Shown piece after piece: positions 10,822-21,889 of a DNA stretch of 64,000 bases; the stretch's first letter is position 1, and the number at the start of each line of letters is the position of its first letter. The position numbers and the translations under genes were made by a program. The DNA comes from Galeopsis tetrahit (taxonomy: Eukaryota > Streptophyta > Magnoliopsida > Lamiales > Lamiaceae): the NCBI GenBank assembly GCA_963675135.1, contig OY776119.1, forward strand, positions 45,197,198 through 45,261,197, given 5' to 3'. The notes under the pieces were generated by a model. The model had not been told where the DNA came from, ran no database searches, and was given only the letters and a program-made list of their open reading frames with translations.

Positions 10822-11915
10822 TAGAGAAATAACTAATGAAATTGTCAATTTTTTACCTCTACAATCCGTAATTGATTAGCAAGCTATGCACAAACCACAT
10901 ATAATGCAAATCATGCACATTTATCTTAAACTAACCAATCGTGCATTTTATAATTAATTTTTAATTACCATTTATCAATGCATAAATTTTGAAATAAATA
11001 CAACATTTACCTCTATTCTCCGTGCTAGCTGTGCAAGATTATACAATGTACGCATCTATTATTAAATACGCGGCTCTAATTGAGGATTATTTGCATTAAT
11101 GCGGATAAGTACAGATAAGAATAGACGCGTCATTAAATATGAGAATCCTAACGTTATATTTTATTTAAATTAAAGGTCAATTCACGCGCTTTTTTCCGTA
11201 GAAGGATCTAGAATTTCATTTTAAGGATTTTGAAAATTTTCATATTATTAAAAAGGTTTCTCCGAATTAAAAGATTTAATTGTCAACAAATCTCTTTCAT
11301 ACTACCAAATTTAATTTCTAGGTTTACTCACATATGTTTTTGTTGCACATTATGCAATTTCTAGGCGATTTTTTATTTCATGACCTAATTCAAGTATTGT
11401 ATAATTACAATTAGTTTATTAAGGTGTGGGTATTCATAATAGTGAATAGAGTTGCCCAACTGTAGGGGCTCTAATCTAGTAGGCCAGAAAGCCTTTTTCC
11501 TTTTTAATTTCTTTTTCATATATATATATATATTTATATATATATATATAAATATATTTATATATATATATATAAAAGATATACAGTATATGTGTAATTA
11601 CTCAGTGGTGAAATTAAAATGATTAAGACATACTACGTACTAATTAATTGTAACAACAATCATCGGGATAAGTAAGTGCAGTATATATATAATTGATTTA
11701 ATACTTAGTTATGATATGACAAAAATGAATTGATTTTAAAAACATAATCATAATCAAATTACTTTTAACCCAAAAAATAGCAAGACAAATGGTTGGGTAG
11801 CCTCCTACAATATAGAAAAATGGTTGCATGTGCACGTACGTATATATATCAACCATTCATTTTAAATTATTACTGTAACTTTTTCATATAATTTGTTTTT
11901 TTAATAATTTGCATT
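10822..11915. other. AT-rich sequence upstream of the EMF1-like fragment
   Basis: Contains TA microsatellite at 11518-11575. A splice-acceptor-like end at 10822 suggests that an upstream exon once existed, but I could not identify it. Confidence 0.4.
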
Positions 11916-12180
11916 CATCCTCCTTTTCAAAATAAATGATGCTTTAACCGTCTACAGAAAAAAAAAATTAAAAAAGTTCAATATTTAGCTAAATATAATT
12001 TATGGTAGGAAAGATGTGGGACTTGGATATATAATAAGAAAAAAAATTATAGATTCTTTAATTAGTAGAGGTAAATTGGGAATAAGGGTATGAGAATAGT
12101 TAAAACTTAAAACATCAAACATCAAATAATTTGAGAAATAATTGGAGGTTAAAACTTCATTTATTTTGAGACTGAGGGAG
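11916..12180. mobile_element. Stowaway-like MITE
   Basis: The right end, ...TTTTGAGACTGAGGGAG, followed by TA, and the left end (CTCCTTTTCAAAATAAATGA, from 11920) are imperfect inverted repeats of the CTCCCTCxGTCYC type found in plant Tc1/mariner MITEs. The left tip has diverged. About 265 bp and no coding capacity. Confidence 0.6.
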
Positions 12181-13235
12181 TATAAATAAATACTGTATCT
12201 TTATACATATTTAGTTCTTCTCATATAAACTTCCTTTTTTTTTTTTTTTTTTCTGGAAGTATGAGATTTTGTATCGAAATAAATATATTTGGGAAAAAAG
12301 GTTTGGATTATATTACTGTATGAATTAAGTACAATTAATCAAAGGTAATATTTTTAACCTATAAAATGAATCGTATGGAATACTCCTTCGGTCCACAAAT
12401 TTTATTATTATACTTCTAGAATTAAATTTTAAAACAATTTGCAACATGTTATGTAACAAAAATAAAGTGGTTCCCGTTAATATGATGAAGTGACAAAAAG
12501 TTTTTTCCTGCCCAGATGTTATCGACACATCAACGACGAACACTCTAAGTTGTGCTCATTATGATTGAGAGCATATATCAACGTTTATTAATTTGGAATT
12601 AAATGTTAGATTTTTTTTTCTATACAATATTTCACTTTTCAAAAAATTAAATTACACATTTTGAGTAAATACACCATAAATGTTGTTCGATCTATAAAGC
12701 ATGTTATAAGGCCGGGACCTCTATCCGCATGATATGGTATTGTCCGTACTGGGCCAAGTCCGAACAAATTTATTTTTGGGCTTTCCCTAGCTAAAGGCTT
12801 CATATTAATGAAGATATTTTTGGGGACAAGAATTTGGATTTGAAATACCCTATTGCACTTGCCAAACCATAAAGAAATTAACATATATACATTGCTTCTT
12901 ATTCTGTGATAATGTCATTTGTACGAAGAGTAATAACTGTTATGTATAAGGTTGTGAAAGTTCACTGTGGTTGTTCATTATTTAGTTTGTGCTACTCTTT
13001 GGAACCTTGGAGCATTAATGGAGTGAAAAAAAAAAAAACAAGTGTAGTTGAGAAAGAGTTAAAAATGTAGAAAATCTGTAATTTACAATTAAAACATAAA
13101 TACATGATAATCAACCTTTTGTATCAAATTTTATAGTTGTAGTCTCTTAACAATTTTTGGGTTCGTATGTAGTTACCGTGTACTTTGGGACCAGACATGG
13201 ATTAATAAGGAGCTTAGGGAATTAGGCCAGGATAT
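12181..13235. other. AT-rich sequence with an isolated Stowaway-like end
   Basis: A poly-T run lies at 12235-12252 and one Stowaway-like terminus (TACTCCTTCGGTCCACAA) at about 12381; its partner end was not found. No gene recognised. Confidence 0.45.
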
Positions 13236-13560
13236 GTAGTCTTCTCAACTCGTATTCATCCCCTGAAAAAAAATTCTAAGAAAATTTATTTCAGAAATTA
13301 TCTTCATATCTGAGTTGAGCTTCTCAACTCGTATTCATCCCCTGGAAAATTTTCTAAGGAAAATTATTTCAGAAATTATCTTCAGATCTGAGTTGAGTAT
13401 CTCTTCTCAACTCATATTCATCCCCTGAAAAAAAAATTCTAAGGAAAATTATCTTCAGATCTTAGTTGAGTATCTCTTCTCAACTCGTATTCATCCCTTG
13501 AAAAAAATTTCTAATGAAAATTATTTCAGAAATTATACTCAATATTTATTCGTATTTCTT
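13236..13560. repeat. Tandem repeat, about 85-bp unit, four copies
   Basis: The phrase CTTCTCAACTCGTATTCATC recurs near 13239, 13320, 13405 (variant) and 13476, each followed by a purine run and ATTATCTTCAGATCTGAGTTGAG-like sequence. It is followed at once by the shorter repeat at 13600-13845 and then by gypsy integrase remnants. This position fits the tandem-repeat-rich 3' untranslated region of Tat/Ogre-type gypsy elements (read antisense). Confidence 0.8.
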
Positions 13561-13599
13561 TTTGGAGTTTTGTTCGTATCCTCAATATTTTGAGTTTTG

Positions 13600-13845
13600 G
13601 ACTTAGTTATACTCTAGGGAGTTATTTATACTCCGGAGAGTAAGTTCTGTATGGATTTATACTCTGGGAGTTATTTATACTTCGGATAGTTATTTATACT
13701 CCGGAGAGTTATTTATACTCCGAAAAGTTTATGATCTGGATTATTTATACTCCGGGGAGTTATTTATACTCCGAAGAGTTCTGGATAATTTATACTCCGG
13801 GGAGTTCTGGATAATTTATACTCCGGGGAGTTACGCTGTATATGA
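13600..13845. repeat. Tandem repeat of TTTATACTCCGGGGAGTTA-like units
   Basis: Roughly ten copies of a short unit containing TATACTCCGGRGAGT, itself a small palindrome (ACTCCGG/CCGGAGT), spaced 19-30 bp apart. It is likely part of the same gypsy 3' region as the 85-bp array. Confidence 0.8.
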
Positions 13846-13974
13846 AAATGTTGATAGAAGAGAACTGCATCTCACCAGTTCTCTATTTCATTGAAATATT
13901 TTTAAAGTACGAGCTATATATTACATGATTCAATTGAATCTCATTTAGGGAAAACAAGGAAAACTTTCAACTCT

Positions 13975-14275
13975 ACTATTCTTCGTTCTTCTAACAGTAG
14001 TATTTCTTCAGGTTGCTGATGTTCCAAGGGCGAGCTACCTCCATTCCTTCTTCATTCATGAGTTTGTATGCTCCTCCTTTAATTACTTTACTCACAATAT
14101 ATACCTATTTCTCTTTCTTCTTCCATCAGATTTAGGTTCTCTTTCATCAGAACTGAATTCTGCCCTTCGTCATAGTTCTGAATTCGATGAGATTCACGTC
14201 CAATCTCTACTTGAATTACTGTAGCTGCTCCATATACTAGATTGAACGGTGTTTCTTCCGTGGCCAAATCACTTT
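13975..14275 (-). pseudogene. Ty3/gypsy integrase C-terminal fragment (Tat-like)
   Basis: Minus-strand reading gives ETPFNLVYGAATVIQVEIG, the 'TPFSLVYGTEAVIPVEIG' block of plant gypsy integrases. After a degraded stretch it gives YIVSKVIKGGAYKLMNEEG and ARPWNISNLKKYY, the chromodomain-free C terminus seen in Tat/Athila-like elements. Only these pieces remain, and the reading frame is interrupted between them. Confidence 0.75.
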
Positions 14276-14582
14276 TTGTCCTTTTTCATACATTTTTAGT
14301 CCACAATAAATTTGCATATGTTTTAACGGATAAAAATTGTGTGCAAATAAACGTACCAATTTAGTCCATTTTTTCGCAATTACATTTAACTTTTTTGGGA
14401 CCAAAACATAACAAATTGCAAAAAATAGGACAAAATTTGTACATTTTTTGGACCAAAACCGAACAAATTGCCAAAAAAAAAAAAAAAAAGGACAATATTG
14501 GTACATTTAACTTTTTTTGGATTGTTTCAAAAAAAGGTGGAAATTTATGGAACTAAATTGGCTTCTATTCCTATATGTGTAT

Positions 14583-14756
14583 TGTATGACAATTAGGTTT
14601 TGATCACCGTAACGTTGGTGAGTGAGAGAACTTGTATATATATAGTGAATTACAAAAGTAACCAATTACATGAATGTAGGAAAGAAATAAGTACAATTAA
14701 ATATAAATCTCTATATACAAGGAAGGTGGAGATAATCATGGAATTATTCCTTAATA
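14583..14756 (-). repeat. 3' LTR of copia III
   Basis: It shares TTTGATCACCGT, TTGTATATATA, CTATATACAAGGAAGG/CTATATACAAAGAATGG and CATTCCTTAATA-like blocks in the same order with 17089-17252. A polypurine tract (CTTGACGGGGAT on the minus strand) adjoins it at 14755-14768. Confidence 0.75.
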
Positions 14757-15628
14757 TCCCCGTCAAGCATTGCGTGGGATGCAGAAATACGCAGGAACTC
14801 AAAAGTCAGGCAAAGAAGACTCTTCGTGAACATGTCCGCGAGCTGTAGATGGGATGGCACAAAGTCGGTGAGTAGTTTTCCAGAAGTTACAATTTCTCGA
14901 ACAAAATGGCAGTCGATGTCAATGTGCTTTACTCGCTTATGGGCGGCCGGATTTTGGCTGAGAAAGAGAGCACTTCTATTATTAGTTCGAAGGATTGGGC
15001 GAGCAGGTGGTGGCTAACGAAGTTCCCGCAGTAGGTTCGTCAAACAGTAGGTTGCTTCTTGGAACTCCAAGAAAAAAAATTGTCTCCTAAGAAGATTGAG
15101 TAGTCGTAAGTAGAATGACGAGTCTCAAGACACCGAGCCAAATCGGCATCAGAATAGCACACAATTGATCGATCAGTTGGCGAGCAAAGAAGAGGCCGTA
15201 GTGAACAGTTCCTTTGACATAACGGATAATGCGCTTGACCGCAAAGAAGTGATAAACAGAGGGCGCCTGAAGAAATTGGCTAACATGATTTACCGCAAAG
15301 GAGAGGATTGGTCCGGTGATTGTCAGATATTGGAGAGCACCAACAAGCGAGCGGTAGAGAGTAGGATTTGAGAACGGGGCACCCGTGCTCGTCAGAGATT
15401 CACTAGCGACCAAGGGGGTAGCAATTGGTCAGGAGTCAGCCAGGGATGCTTGGTCGAGGATGTCGCGAGCATACTTGGACTGGCTAATAAATAGACCATC
15501 AAGAGTATAAGAGATCTCAAGGCCCAAAAAATAGTTTAGGCGACCTAAATCCTTCAAGGCAAATTCCTTGTGCGCATGCGAGATGAAGCGAGCAAGGAGT
15601 GATGGATCATTACCTGTAATGATGATAT
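14757..15628 (-). pseudogene. Copia III reverse transcriptase / RNase H remnant
   Basis: Minus-strand reading begins at about 15628 with DIIITGN (the end of the catalytic YVDD block), continues KDLGRLNYFLGLEISYT, SKYARDIL, LYRSLVGALQYLTITGP and KRIIRYVKGTVHYGL, then shifts frame near 15190, and ends with LQLADMFTK close to the polypurine tract. Stops and frameshifts interrupt it. It is related to copia II in sequence and order. Confidence 0.85.
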
Positions 15629-16631
15629 CTTTTTATTTAGTTTGTCTTCTTATTTTGTAATAGTTTAGATAATGTTGGTATTTGGCTTGTGAATATTTAA
15701 ATTCAAGTTTATGGATTAATATTTTATTTTAAATGGTGTTTGTCTCTTATTTATATGTTTAATTTTTACATGAAAGCATGTTATTATTGGCCAAGATAAT
15801 GTGTTTTATATATTGTTAATTGGGGTGAGATTGAGATATTTATCCCATTAATTGAAAATAAGCATGCAACCCAATTTATTACTGAAAAGTGCAACACAAT
15901 ATTATTAAAAAGTGCAAGTTAGTGTTATTGAAAAGTGCAACATAATATTTAATAAAAAATGTAAGTTATTATAACTGAAAAGTGTAAATTATTTAATGAG
16001 TTAATTATTCCTACCCTAATTTAAAAAAGGCCAAATGCCATCTATATACTCCCTCTCCCTTTGTTCCAAATCAGCAATTTCCAACTAACTCACACCCAAA
16101 AATATTTCACTTATTTATACTCAATAAATTAAAAAAAAAATCACGAAAATTGGGATTAAATTAATACTCCTTCCATCCCACAACTGTTTGCACACTTACC
16201 TTATTTGTCCGTTCCACAATTGTTTGCACACTCATAAAAAGAAACTTTCTCATAAACTTCACTCTCACAATATTCACATATTTACACAAAATGCCATTAC
16301 TTTTACTCTTTTTCCAATCACCTTTTTACTTTATCCATATAACTTTACAAAATTACACCTCAACACTCCACTTATTATACTTTTTTCTTAAAAAGTGTGC
16401 CCATCTTGTGGTGCAAACACTTGTGGGACGGAGGGAGTATATATATATATTTTTTAGAATAAGTTTAAAAGGCATGGTACAAAAAAAATTAATTGTATGG
16501 TGAATTAGTTTGAATATATAAGTTGGTTATTAGTTATATGGTAAATTTCGTTTGGTTTATCAAATAAATTTGATGCGCTTGTGAAAAACAAATAGAAAAA
16601 TAATAGCCCTTGTTATATATATATATATATA
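15629..16631. other. Unrelated insert or replacement inside copia III
   Basis: AT-rich sequence with short repeats of AAAAGTGCAAC at about 15880-15985, a Stowaway-like MITE (16167-16437), and at 16480-16615 an inverted relative of the sequence upstream of the Werner-like gene (36,660-36,750). No coding sequence. Confidence 0.55.
16167..16437. mobile_element. Stowaway-like MITE with TA target duplication
   Basis: Begins CTCCTTCCATCCCACAACTG and ends TTGTGGGACGGAGGGAG, flanked by TA on both sides (16165-16166, 16438-16439). The termini match the plant Tc1/mariner CTCCCTCCGTCCC type. 271 bp, no transposase. Confidence 0.85.
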
Positions 16632-17075
16632 TGGGGAAGGAGCTCCTCAGGAAGTTGAGTGATGAGTGAGTGGGAGGAGTGGCTGAAGGCATTCTTCAGG
16701 GCAAGCCAAGTTTTACGGACCGTGTCACATTGAATGACCTCGGCTAAGGTCTCGTCGGTGAGAAAGGAGAGAAGAAGGGAAAGTACCTTCCGATCCTTCG
16801 ATTTCCAGGTAACGAAGGTTGTATGAGTGGCATCATGGGGAGCGGATGTGCCATCCACAAGGCCATGGAGATCGGCACAAGTGAGCATCGAGACAACCTA
16901 CTTCTTCCATAGGAGATAGTTGGAAGAAGAGAGTTTCACTGTAACCATATGAATGAGAACATTCATGGTGAAGGAGGAATCTGCCATTGCAAGATGATCG
17001 AGGGGGACAAGCTCGATGGGAGGAGGCGGCAGAAAGAAGGAGAGAGAGTAGGGTTAAAGTTTTTAGGTGTGTGTT
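16632..17075 (-). pseudogene. Copia III gag N-terminal part
   Basis: The minus strand encodes MLTCADLHGLVDGTSAP, WKSKDRKVLSLLLSFLTDET and AEVIQCDTVRKTWLALKNAF, clearly homologous to the gag of copia I and to 57780-58347. The start lies near 17000. The frame is open across this piece but stops at about 16630, where copia similarity ends. Confidence 0.85.
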
Positions 17076-17077
17076 TA

Positions 17078-17088
17078 GGCTGATACCA
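17078..17088 (-). other. Primer binding site of copia III
   Basis: TGGTATCAGCC read on the minus strand, immediately next to the 5' LTR end. It matches the start of the usual plant copia primer site TGGTATCAGAGC, complementary to initiator tRNA-Met, with changes at its end. Confidence 0.7.
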
Positions 17089-17252
17089 TGTGAACAATGA
17101 GATTTGATCACCGTTAATTTTGGCGAGTGTGATATGTCTTGTATATATAGAGAAGATTTACAAGGTAACAGATTTACATGAATTAAGGTAAAAAATATAT
17201 ACAATAATGTGCAATCCCTATATACAAAGAATGGGATAATCATTCCTTAATA
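17089..17252 (-). repeat. 5' LTR of copia III
   Basis: 164 bp between the primer binding site and the non-repeat flank, similar to 14583-14756. On the minus strand it starts TATTAAGGAATGATTATCCC and ends TTGTTCACA. Confidence 0.75.
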
Positions 17253-17428
17253 TTTTATCAAGTTAATTTGAATAGTTTGCTTTAAAAAGGTAATAATAAT
17301 AATAATAATATTGTGACTCTAGTATGCTTTCGGTTCTGATGAGCTACATTGATTAGTGCGATGATTTTTATTTTTTTTAACAAATTTCAGTTAGTGTCAT
17401 TTTGTATTTTTATCTTGTAAATTTGTTA

Positions 17429-17718
17429 CTCTCTTCATTCCATAATAACTTTAATAGGTAAATGAACACGTATATTAAAAAAGTGTAATAATGAGTGGAT
17501 TTTTGAGAAGTGATTTTGTAAAATTTCATGTATAAAGTAAAGAAATGAGTTGACATTTAATTTGTGTATATGAGTGAAGAAAACATAATGACATTTTTGT
17601 AAAATTGAGAATATTATGAGGGTAGAGTCTATAAAAGATTTTTCATTTTAAGAGTGTAAAAATTAGTGTGTGACGTCCTAAAAAGAAATATGTAAAAGTT
17701 ATTGTGGGACGAAGCGAG
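17429..17718. mobile_element. Stowaway-like MITE
   Basis: Termini CTCTCTTCATTCCATAATAACTT and AAGTTATTGTGGGACGAAGCGAG are imperfect inverted repeats, flanked by TA at 17427-17428 and 17719-17720. 290 bp, AT-rich, no coding. Confidence 0.8.
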
Positions 17719-18004
17719 TATAAGTGTAGATGTTAGGCCGTTTGGTTCACAATTTGGTGTATGTTGTAAATAATATATTTTTTTTTTAATTTATAAAAGT
17801 ATATTTGGTTATTTCGGAGGGTGTTTATATATTTTTTAAAATTTAATGATGTGTGTACGTATTTATTTAATTATAAGAAATGTGGGTGTTAATATGGAGC
17901 GCCAAATGTTAAATATTATGAGAAGAAAAAAGAAGAGTTTATGTAATTATTCATAATTTATACAATTTTTTTATATTCCTTTACAAAGTGTATTTTATCT
18001 TCTA

Positions 18005-18300
18005 CTCCCTTCGTCCCATGATTATGTGCACACTTTTCTTATTGGGACGTCCCAAAATTACTTGCATACTCTTTATATGGAAATACCTCACAAAATTAAT
18101 AACCTCAAAACATCATTTTTTTTTTAAATTTGTCACTCTTTTTTTCCATACATTTCACTTTACACATCATCAAATCCACTTTACACATCATTAAATTACC
18201 TAAAATACCCCTCCTTTATCTTACATCATCAACTACTAAATCCACTTTTCTTAAACAACGTGCCGGTCAAACCTTGCAAGTAATATTGGGACAGAGGGAG
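18005..18300. mobile_element. Stowaway/mariner-like MITE
   Basis: Starts CTCCCTTCGTCCCATGATTA after TA and ends GTAATATTGGGACAGAGGGAG. The right flank has CT instead of TA, so the target duplication has decayed or the end is slightly misplaced. Confidence 0.65.
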
Positions 18301-18879
18301 CTGAGTACTATTTATATATTGTTTTAATTGTATCAACACTCTAGACAACATCTCTGATAAACATTGTGCACGCACTTTCAGTTGGTTTCAGAATCAACTA
18401 CATGATACACTAATTATGTATAGATTTTACTTACAGTGTGTGTATTGAATGGAATATCCGCTTACTTCCGAACATAGGCCTCCTATTTTGAATGTTACGA
18501 ATTATGCTTATTGAGGTCTAAGATGTGAATGTAAATTAAATCACTTGATGAACCAGCGTCAAGGAGTATATATATTGGCTAGTAGATGATTTGGACAAGG
18601 ATGAGACTAATTAAAAAGATGAAATACTGAAACCATTGCCCCTCTTCGAGTTACTATCATCTTTTTCCTACTATTATTTTTGTAAGGGCAATGCCCATAT
18701 TTTGTAATATAACTAGTATTAATTAATTTCTTTTTTACAAAAAAAAAGTATTAATTTCTTTATAGCAAGCATACATACTCCCTCCGAGTGTCACTTTGCC
18801 TTTTTTAATATTTTTAAAATAAGTGTCATTCTACACTTTTTTTTCTTTAATTTTAACAATTTTACCCTTATACATTATA
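18301..18879. other. Intergenic sequence with a single MITE terminus
   Basis: No gene recognised. A lone CTCCCTCCGAGTGTCACTTT terminus at 18778 is preceded by TA; its other end may have been lost when the MITE at 18880 inserted nearby. Confidence 0.45.
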
Positions 18880-19130
18880 CTCCCTCCATTTTATTTATCT
18901 TGATTTAAATTTTTTCCCATTTGAATATAGTACTATAGCATAAATCATGGATAAACCTTAATTATTGCATACATGAATATCACCTACAATACTGATCACA
19001 TTCATTACTAATTAAACATAAATTTAATATTAAAATCAATTATCATTAATTAAGGGTAAAATGGTCTATGATTATATATCTTAATTTGTTGAAAATTGTT
19101 AAAATGATACGTAATTAAAAGTGGAGGGAG
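18880..19130. mobile_element. Stowaway-like MITE
   Basis: Starts CTCCCTCCATTTTATTTATC and ends AATTAAAAGTGGAGGGAG, with TA on each side (18878-18879, 19131-19132). 251 bp. Confidence 0.75.
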
Positions 19131-19699
19131 TACATTTTTTAGTTTATTTAGTCTAAGGTTAAATTTTTTAGAGTCAATAACAATTAGGGACAACATATTT
19201 TAGCATTACAATTAAGGTCAAATTACAAGTTAAAAAAATCCCTTATATCCTTACATTTTAAAATCCACAATTAAATTCAATTCCAAATATACCATTTTGC
19301 AGAATTGTTATTTTTCAATTTGTTATTGTATTCTTAGTTCTCTATCGTCTTCTGATTGTTCTTTATTTCTTGTGTTTTGTTCATCCATCGTCCAAGTCGA
19401 TCCAATAACCGACTTGCAGTGGTTTGAGGCTTTATTCTTCTTTTATTGTTAAATTTATATATTTTCAACTCAATTTATAATGTGGAGTATGTACAATATA
19501 TATAGAGGGAGACTCACATTCTAGCCTTCCATCTAACAACTTTAGCTAGGATAACTACCCTTCTTCTAGATCCTACCTATTTAACATGTGAGGTGCATGT
19601 GTTGCATGTGTGTGTGTTAAGCATGCGTTTGTTCATGCATCTCTAGGGTTTAGGGTTTGCATGCTTTGCATGCATGTTTATTCGTTTGTGTGTTATTCC
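19131..19699. other. AT-rich spacer beyond the 3' end of copia VI
   Basis: No coding sequence. GCATG-rich simple sequence lies at 19590-19685. A 3' LTR for copia VI would be expected here, but none is identifiable because the 5' LTR is mostly known from a short stretch. Confidence 0.4.
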
Positions 19700-20677
19700 T
19701 CAGAGGAGATGAAACGAACATCAAGAAAGCCATCTTGCACCTGCCTTCTCCCTTAAGAAGTGAACATCTACTTCAATGTGCTTTGTTCGAGAATGAAAAG
19801 CTGAGCTGAAAGCAAGTGTTATGGCCCCTTGATTATCACACCACAACAAACAAGGAGTAGTGATGGGAATATGTAACTCATTGCAGAGGCTTGCAATCCA
19901 CATGATATCTGTGGTAGCAAGAGCCAGAGCTCGGTATTCTGCCTCAGTACTGCTACGAGCCACCACAGATTGTTTTCTAGAACTCCAGGAGATCAAGTTT
20001 TTGCCAAGTGTGATGCAGAATCCAGATGCGCTCCTCATATCATCAATGCTAGAAGCATAGTCAGCATCCATGAACCCTTGCAACCTGTAATATGTAACTG
20101 GAAAGAAGGATATACCATGAGTGAGAGATCATTTTAGGTATCTAAGGACCCGGCCTCTTGCAGGCTTTCCATTGATTTTGTGTAGGATTTTGCAAGAACT
20201 GAGACAGTTTGTTCACACTGAAAGAAATATCAGGTCTAGTGAGGGTTAGATACTGAAGTGCTCCAACAATGCTTCTGTATAGTGTGGGTTTTTCAAAGGG
20301 AGGACTGTCTGTGAGGGAGAGTTTGGAAGAAGGACAAATAGGAGATGGACATAGTTTGCAATCAGAGAGATTAGCTTTGGATATGATGTCATTAGCATAA
20401 TTGGTCTATGTGAGTTTGATATGAGGGGAAGTGGAATGAGCTTCAATACCCAAGAAGTAGTTAATCTCCCTTAGGTGTTTGAGAGAAAATTTGGAATGAA
20501 GATCATCAATAAGAGTCTGAACAAGGACTGAGCTAACACCAGTAATCAGAATGTCATCTACATAGACAAGTAAGAGAGTAACATGACCATGGAGAAATCT
20601 ATAGAACAGGCAGTGATCAGAAAATGAGTGAGTGAAACCCTGCTGAACCAGAAAAGCCTTTAGAGTATCATACCAGA
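19700..20677 (-). pseudogene. Copia VI RT and RNase H, 3' part
   Basis: Minus-strand translation gives KVWYDTLKAFLVQQGF, YVDDILITGVSS (catalytic YVDD), LREINYFLGIEAHS, LYRSIVGALQYLTLTRPDIS, then RNase H with MQGFMDADYASSIDDMRS, RSSTEAEYRALALATTDIMW and LLWCDNQGAITLAF. A TAG at 20406-20408 replaces a residue that is usually Gln (LSQTNYA), and further breaks lie near 20100-20160. The RT frame is split at 20678 by the insertion that ends at 21281. A near-identical copy of 20059-20840 lies at 34254-35030. Confidence 0.9.
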
Positions 20678-20686
20678 CCTTTGGGG

Positions 20687-21281
20687 GGAAAATTTAAAAG
20701 TAATTTTTGAAAAATAATTTAAATATACAAAAATATAAAATAAAAAAATATACCATTTATATTCAAATATAATCTTCAAATTTAAATTAATTTTTAATCC
20801 CATATAATTTGAAAATACAAAAAATAGAAAAAAAATCAAGCCAAATACTTTTTTTTTTTTTTTTTGCATTGATTAATTTGAGATCAATTTCAGATTTAAT
20901 TGAATAATTTAATTTTGATTTTATATATAATTGATTGAATTTTTAGATCATAAAATTATTTTAAGTAAATTTACCGATTTTAAATAGATTGTTAAAATAT
21001 TTTTGGTAGTTTTATAATTTTAGTGATATTACCAAAATTTTAATACGATATTAGGCTTTAATTTTGGGTGTGTTTTAATGAATGTGTGACTTTCACGCAA
21101 TTTTCTTTCGTTAAAACAAATATAAATTTATTATGAGACTAAACGTGTATGAAAAAAAGGTCGAAAGTGATTTAATCTGATTCTTACAAGATCAAAAGTG
21201 ACATCTTTAACGGTTTATGCAATTTTTATCCGTTAAAACTAACGAAAATAAACTACAGGACCAAAAGTGCAATTTTCTCGG
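20687..21281. mobile_element. MULE-like insertion inside the copia VI RT
   Basis: CCTTTGGGG occurs at 20678-20686 and again at 21282-21290. Between these repeats lie 595 bp of AT-rich non-coding sequence splitting the RT codons ...LKQAPK and VWYDTL. The 9-bp duplication is the hallmark of Mutator-like insertions. The ends (GGAAAATTTAAAAGT and, inverted, GAGAAAATTGCACTTTTGG) are only weak inverted repeats. Its left part is also present in copy B (34877-35030), so it inserted before the duplication. Confidence 0.6.
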
Positions 21282-21290
21282 CCTTTGGGG

Positions 21291-21620
21291 CCTGTTTCAG
21301 GCCATACAAAACCTTTTGAAGTTTGCAAACATGATGAGGGTGTTGTGAGTCAATGAATCATTCAGGCTGAGCAATGTAAACTGTCTCATGTAGGACACCC
21401 TTCAGAAAAGCACTGTTTATGTCAACTTGTTGTATAGCCCACCCTTTGGAGAATGCAAGGGTGAAGACAACTCTGAGTGTAACTGGTGTTATCACAGGAC
21501 TAAAAGTACTGAAGTAGTAAATTCCAGCTTATTGTTGAAACCCTCTGGCCACCAATCTAGCTTTGTATCTTTCCACAGAACCATCCTTATTGTATTTCAC
21601 GTCTCCAAGGTTTACAATTT
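21291..21620 (-). pseudogene. Copia VI RT, N-terminal part
   Basis: The minus strand encodes VKYNKDGSVERYKARLVARG, GWAIQQVDINSAFLKGVLHE and KVLYGLKQAPKA, the start of a copia RT. It continues after the MULE-like insertion at 20677. A stop lies in the 'ARGFQQ' region. Coding similarity stops at about 21620, so integrase and protease are deleted. Confidence 0.85.
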
Positions 21621-21889
21621 TTTTTAGGTCAATTTCAACCTAAAGTTCACTTTCCTTATAATCTTTTTTCTTCAATTTTCACCTAACATTTCAACTACTC
21701 ACTTCACATTTAATACTACATAGATAGTACGTATCTTAATATTTGTGTAGGAATTATTTCGATTTAATTCTCCTAACATTCTAATTAGCCAATTAAATAA
21801 TTAAAGTTGAACAATATGTGTTGAAGAGAATAATCAAAGAAAAATGAAAAGTAAGTATTAGCGCATTGTTGATATATATATCAACGCAG

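Larger units (their letters stand above)
14583..17252 (-). mobile_element. Copia III: both LTRs present, interior partly replaced
   Basis: Two related short LTRs (14583-14756 and 17089-17252) bracket a minus-strand copia element. The gag lies next to the 5' LTR and the RT/RNase H next to the 3' LTR. About 1 kb between them (15629-16631) is unrelated and contains a MITE, so protease, integrase and the N-terminal RT are lost. I see no convincing 5-bp target duplication outside the LTRs. Confidence 0.75.
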
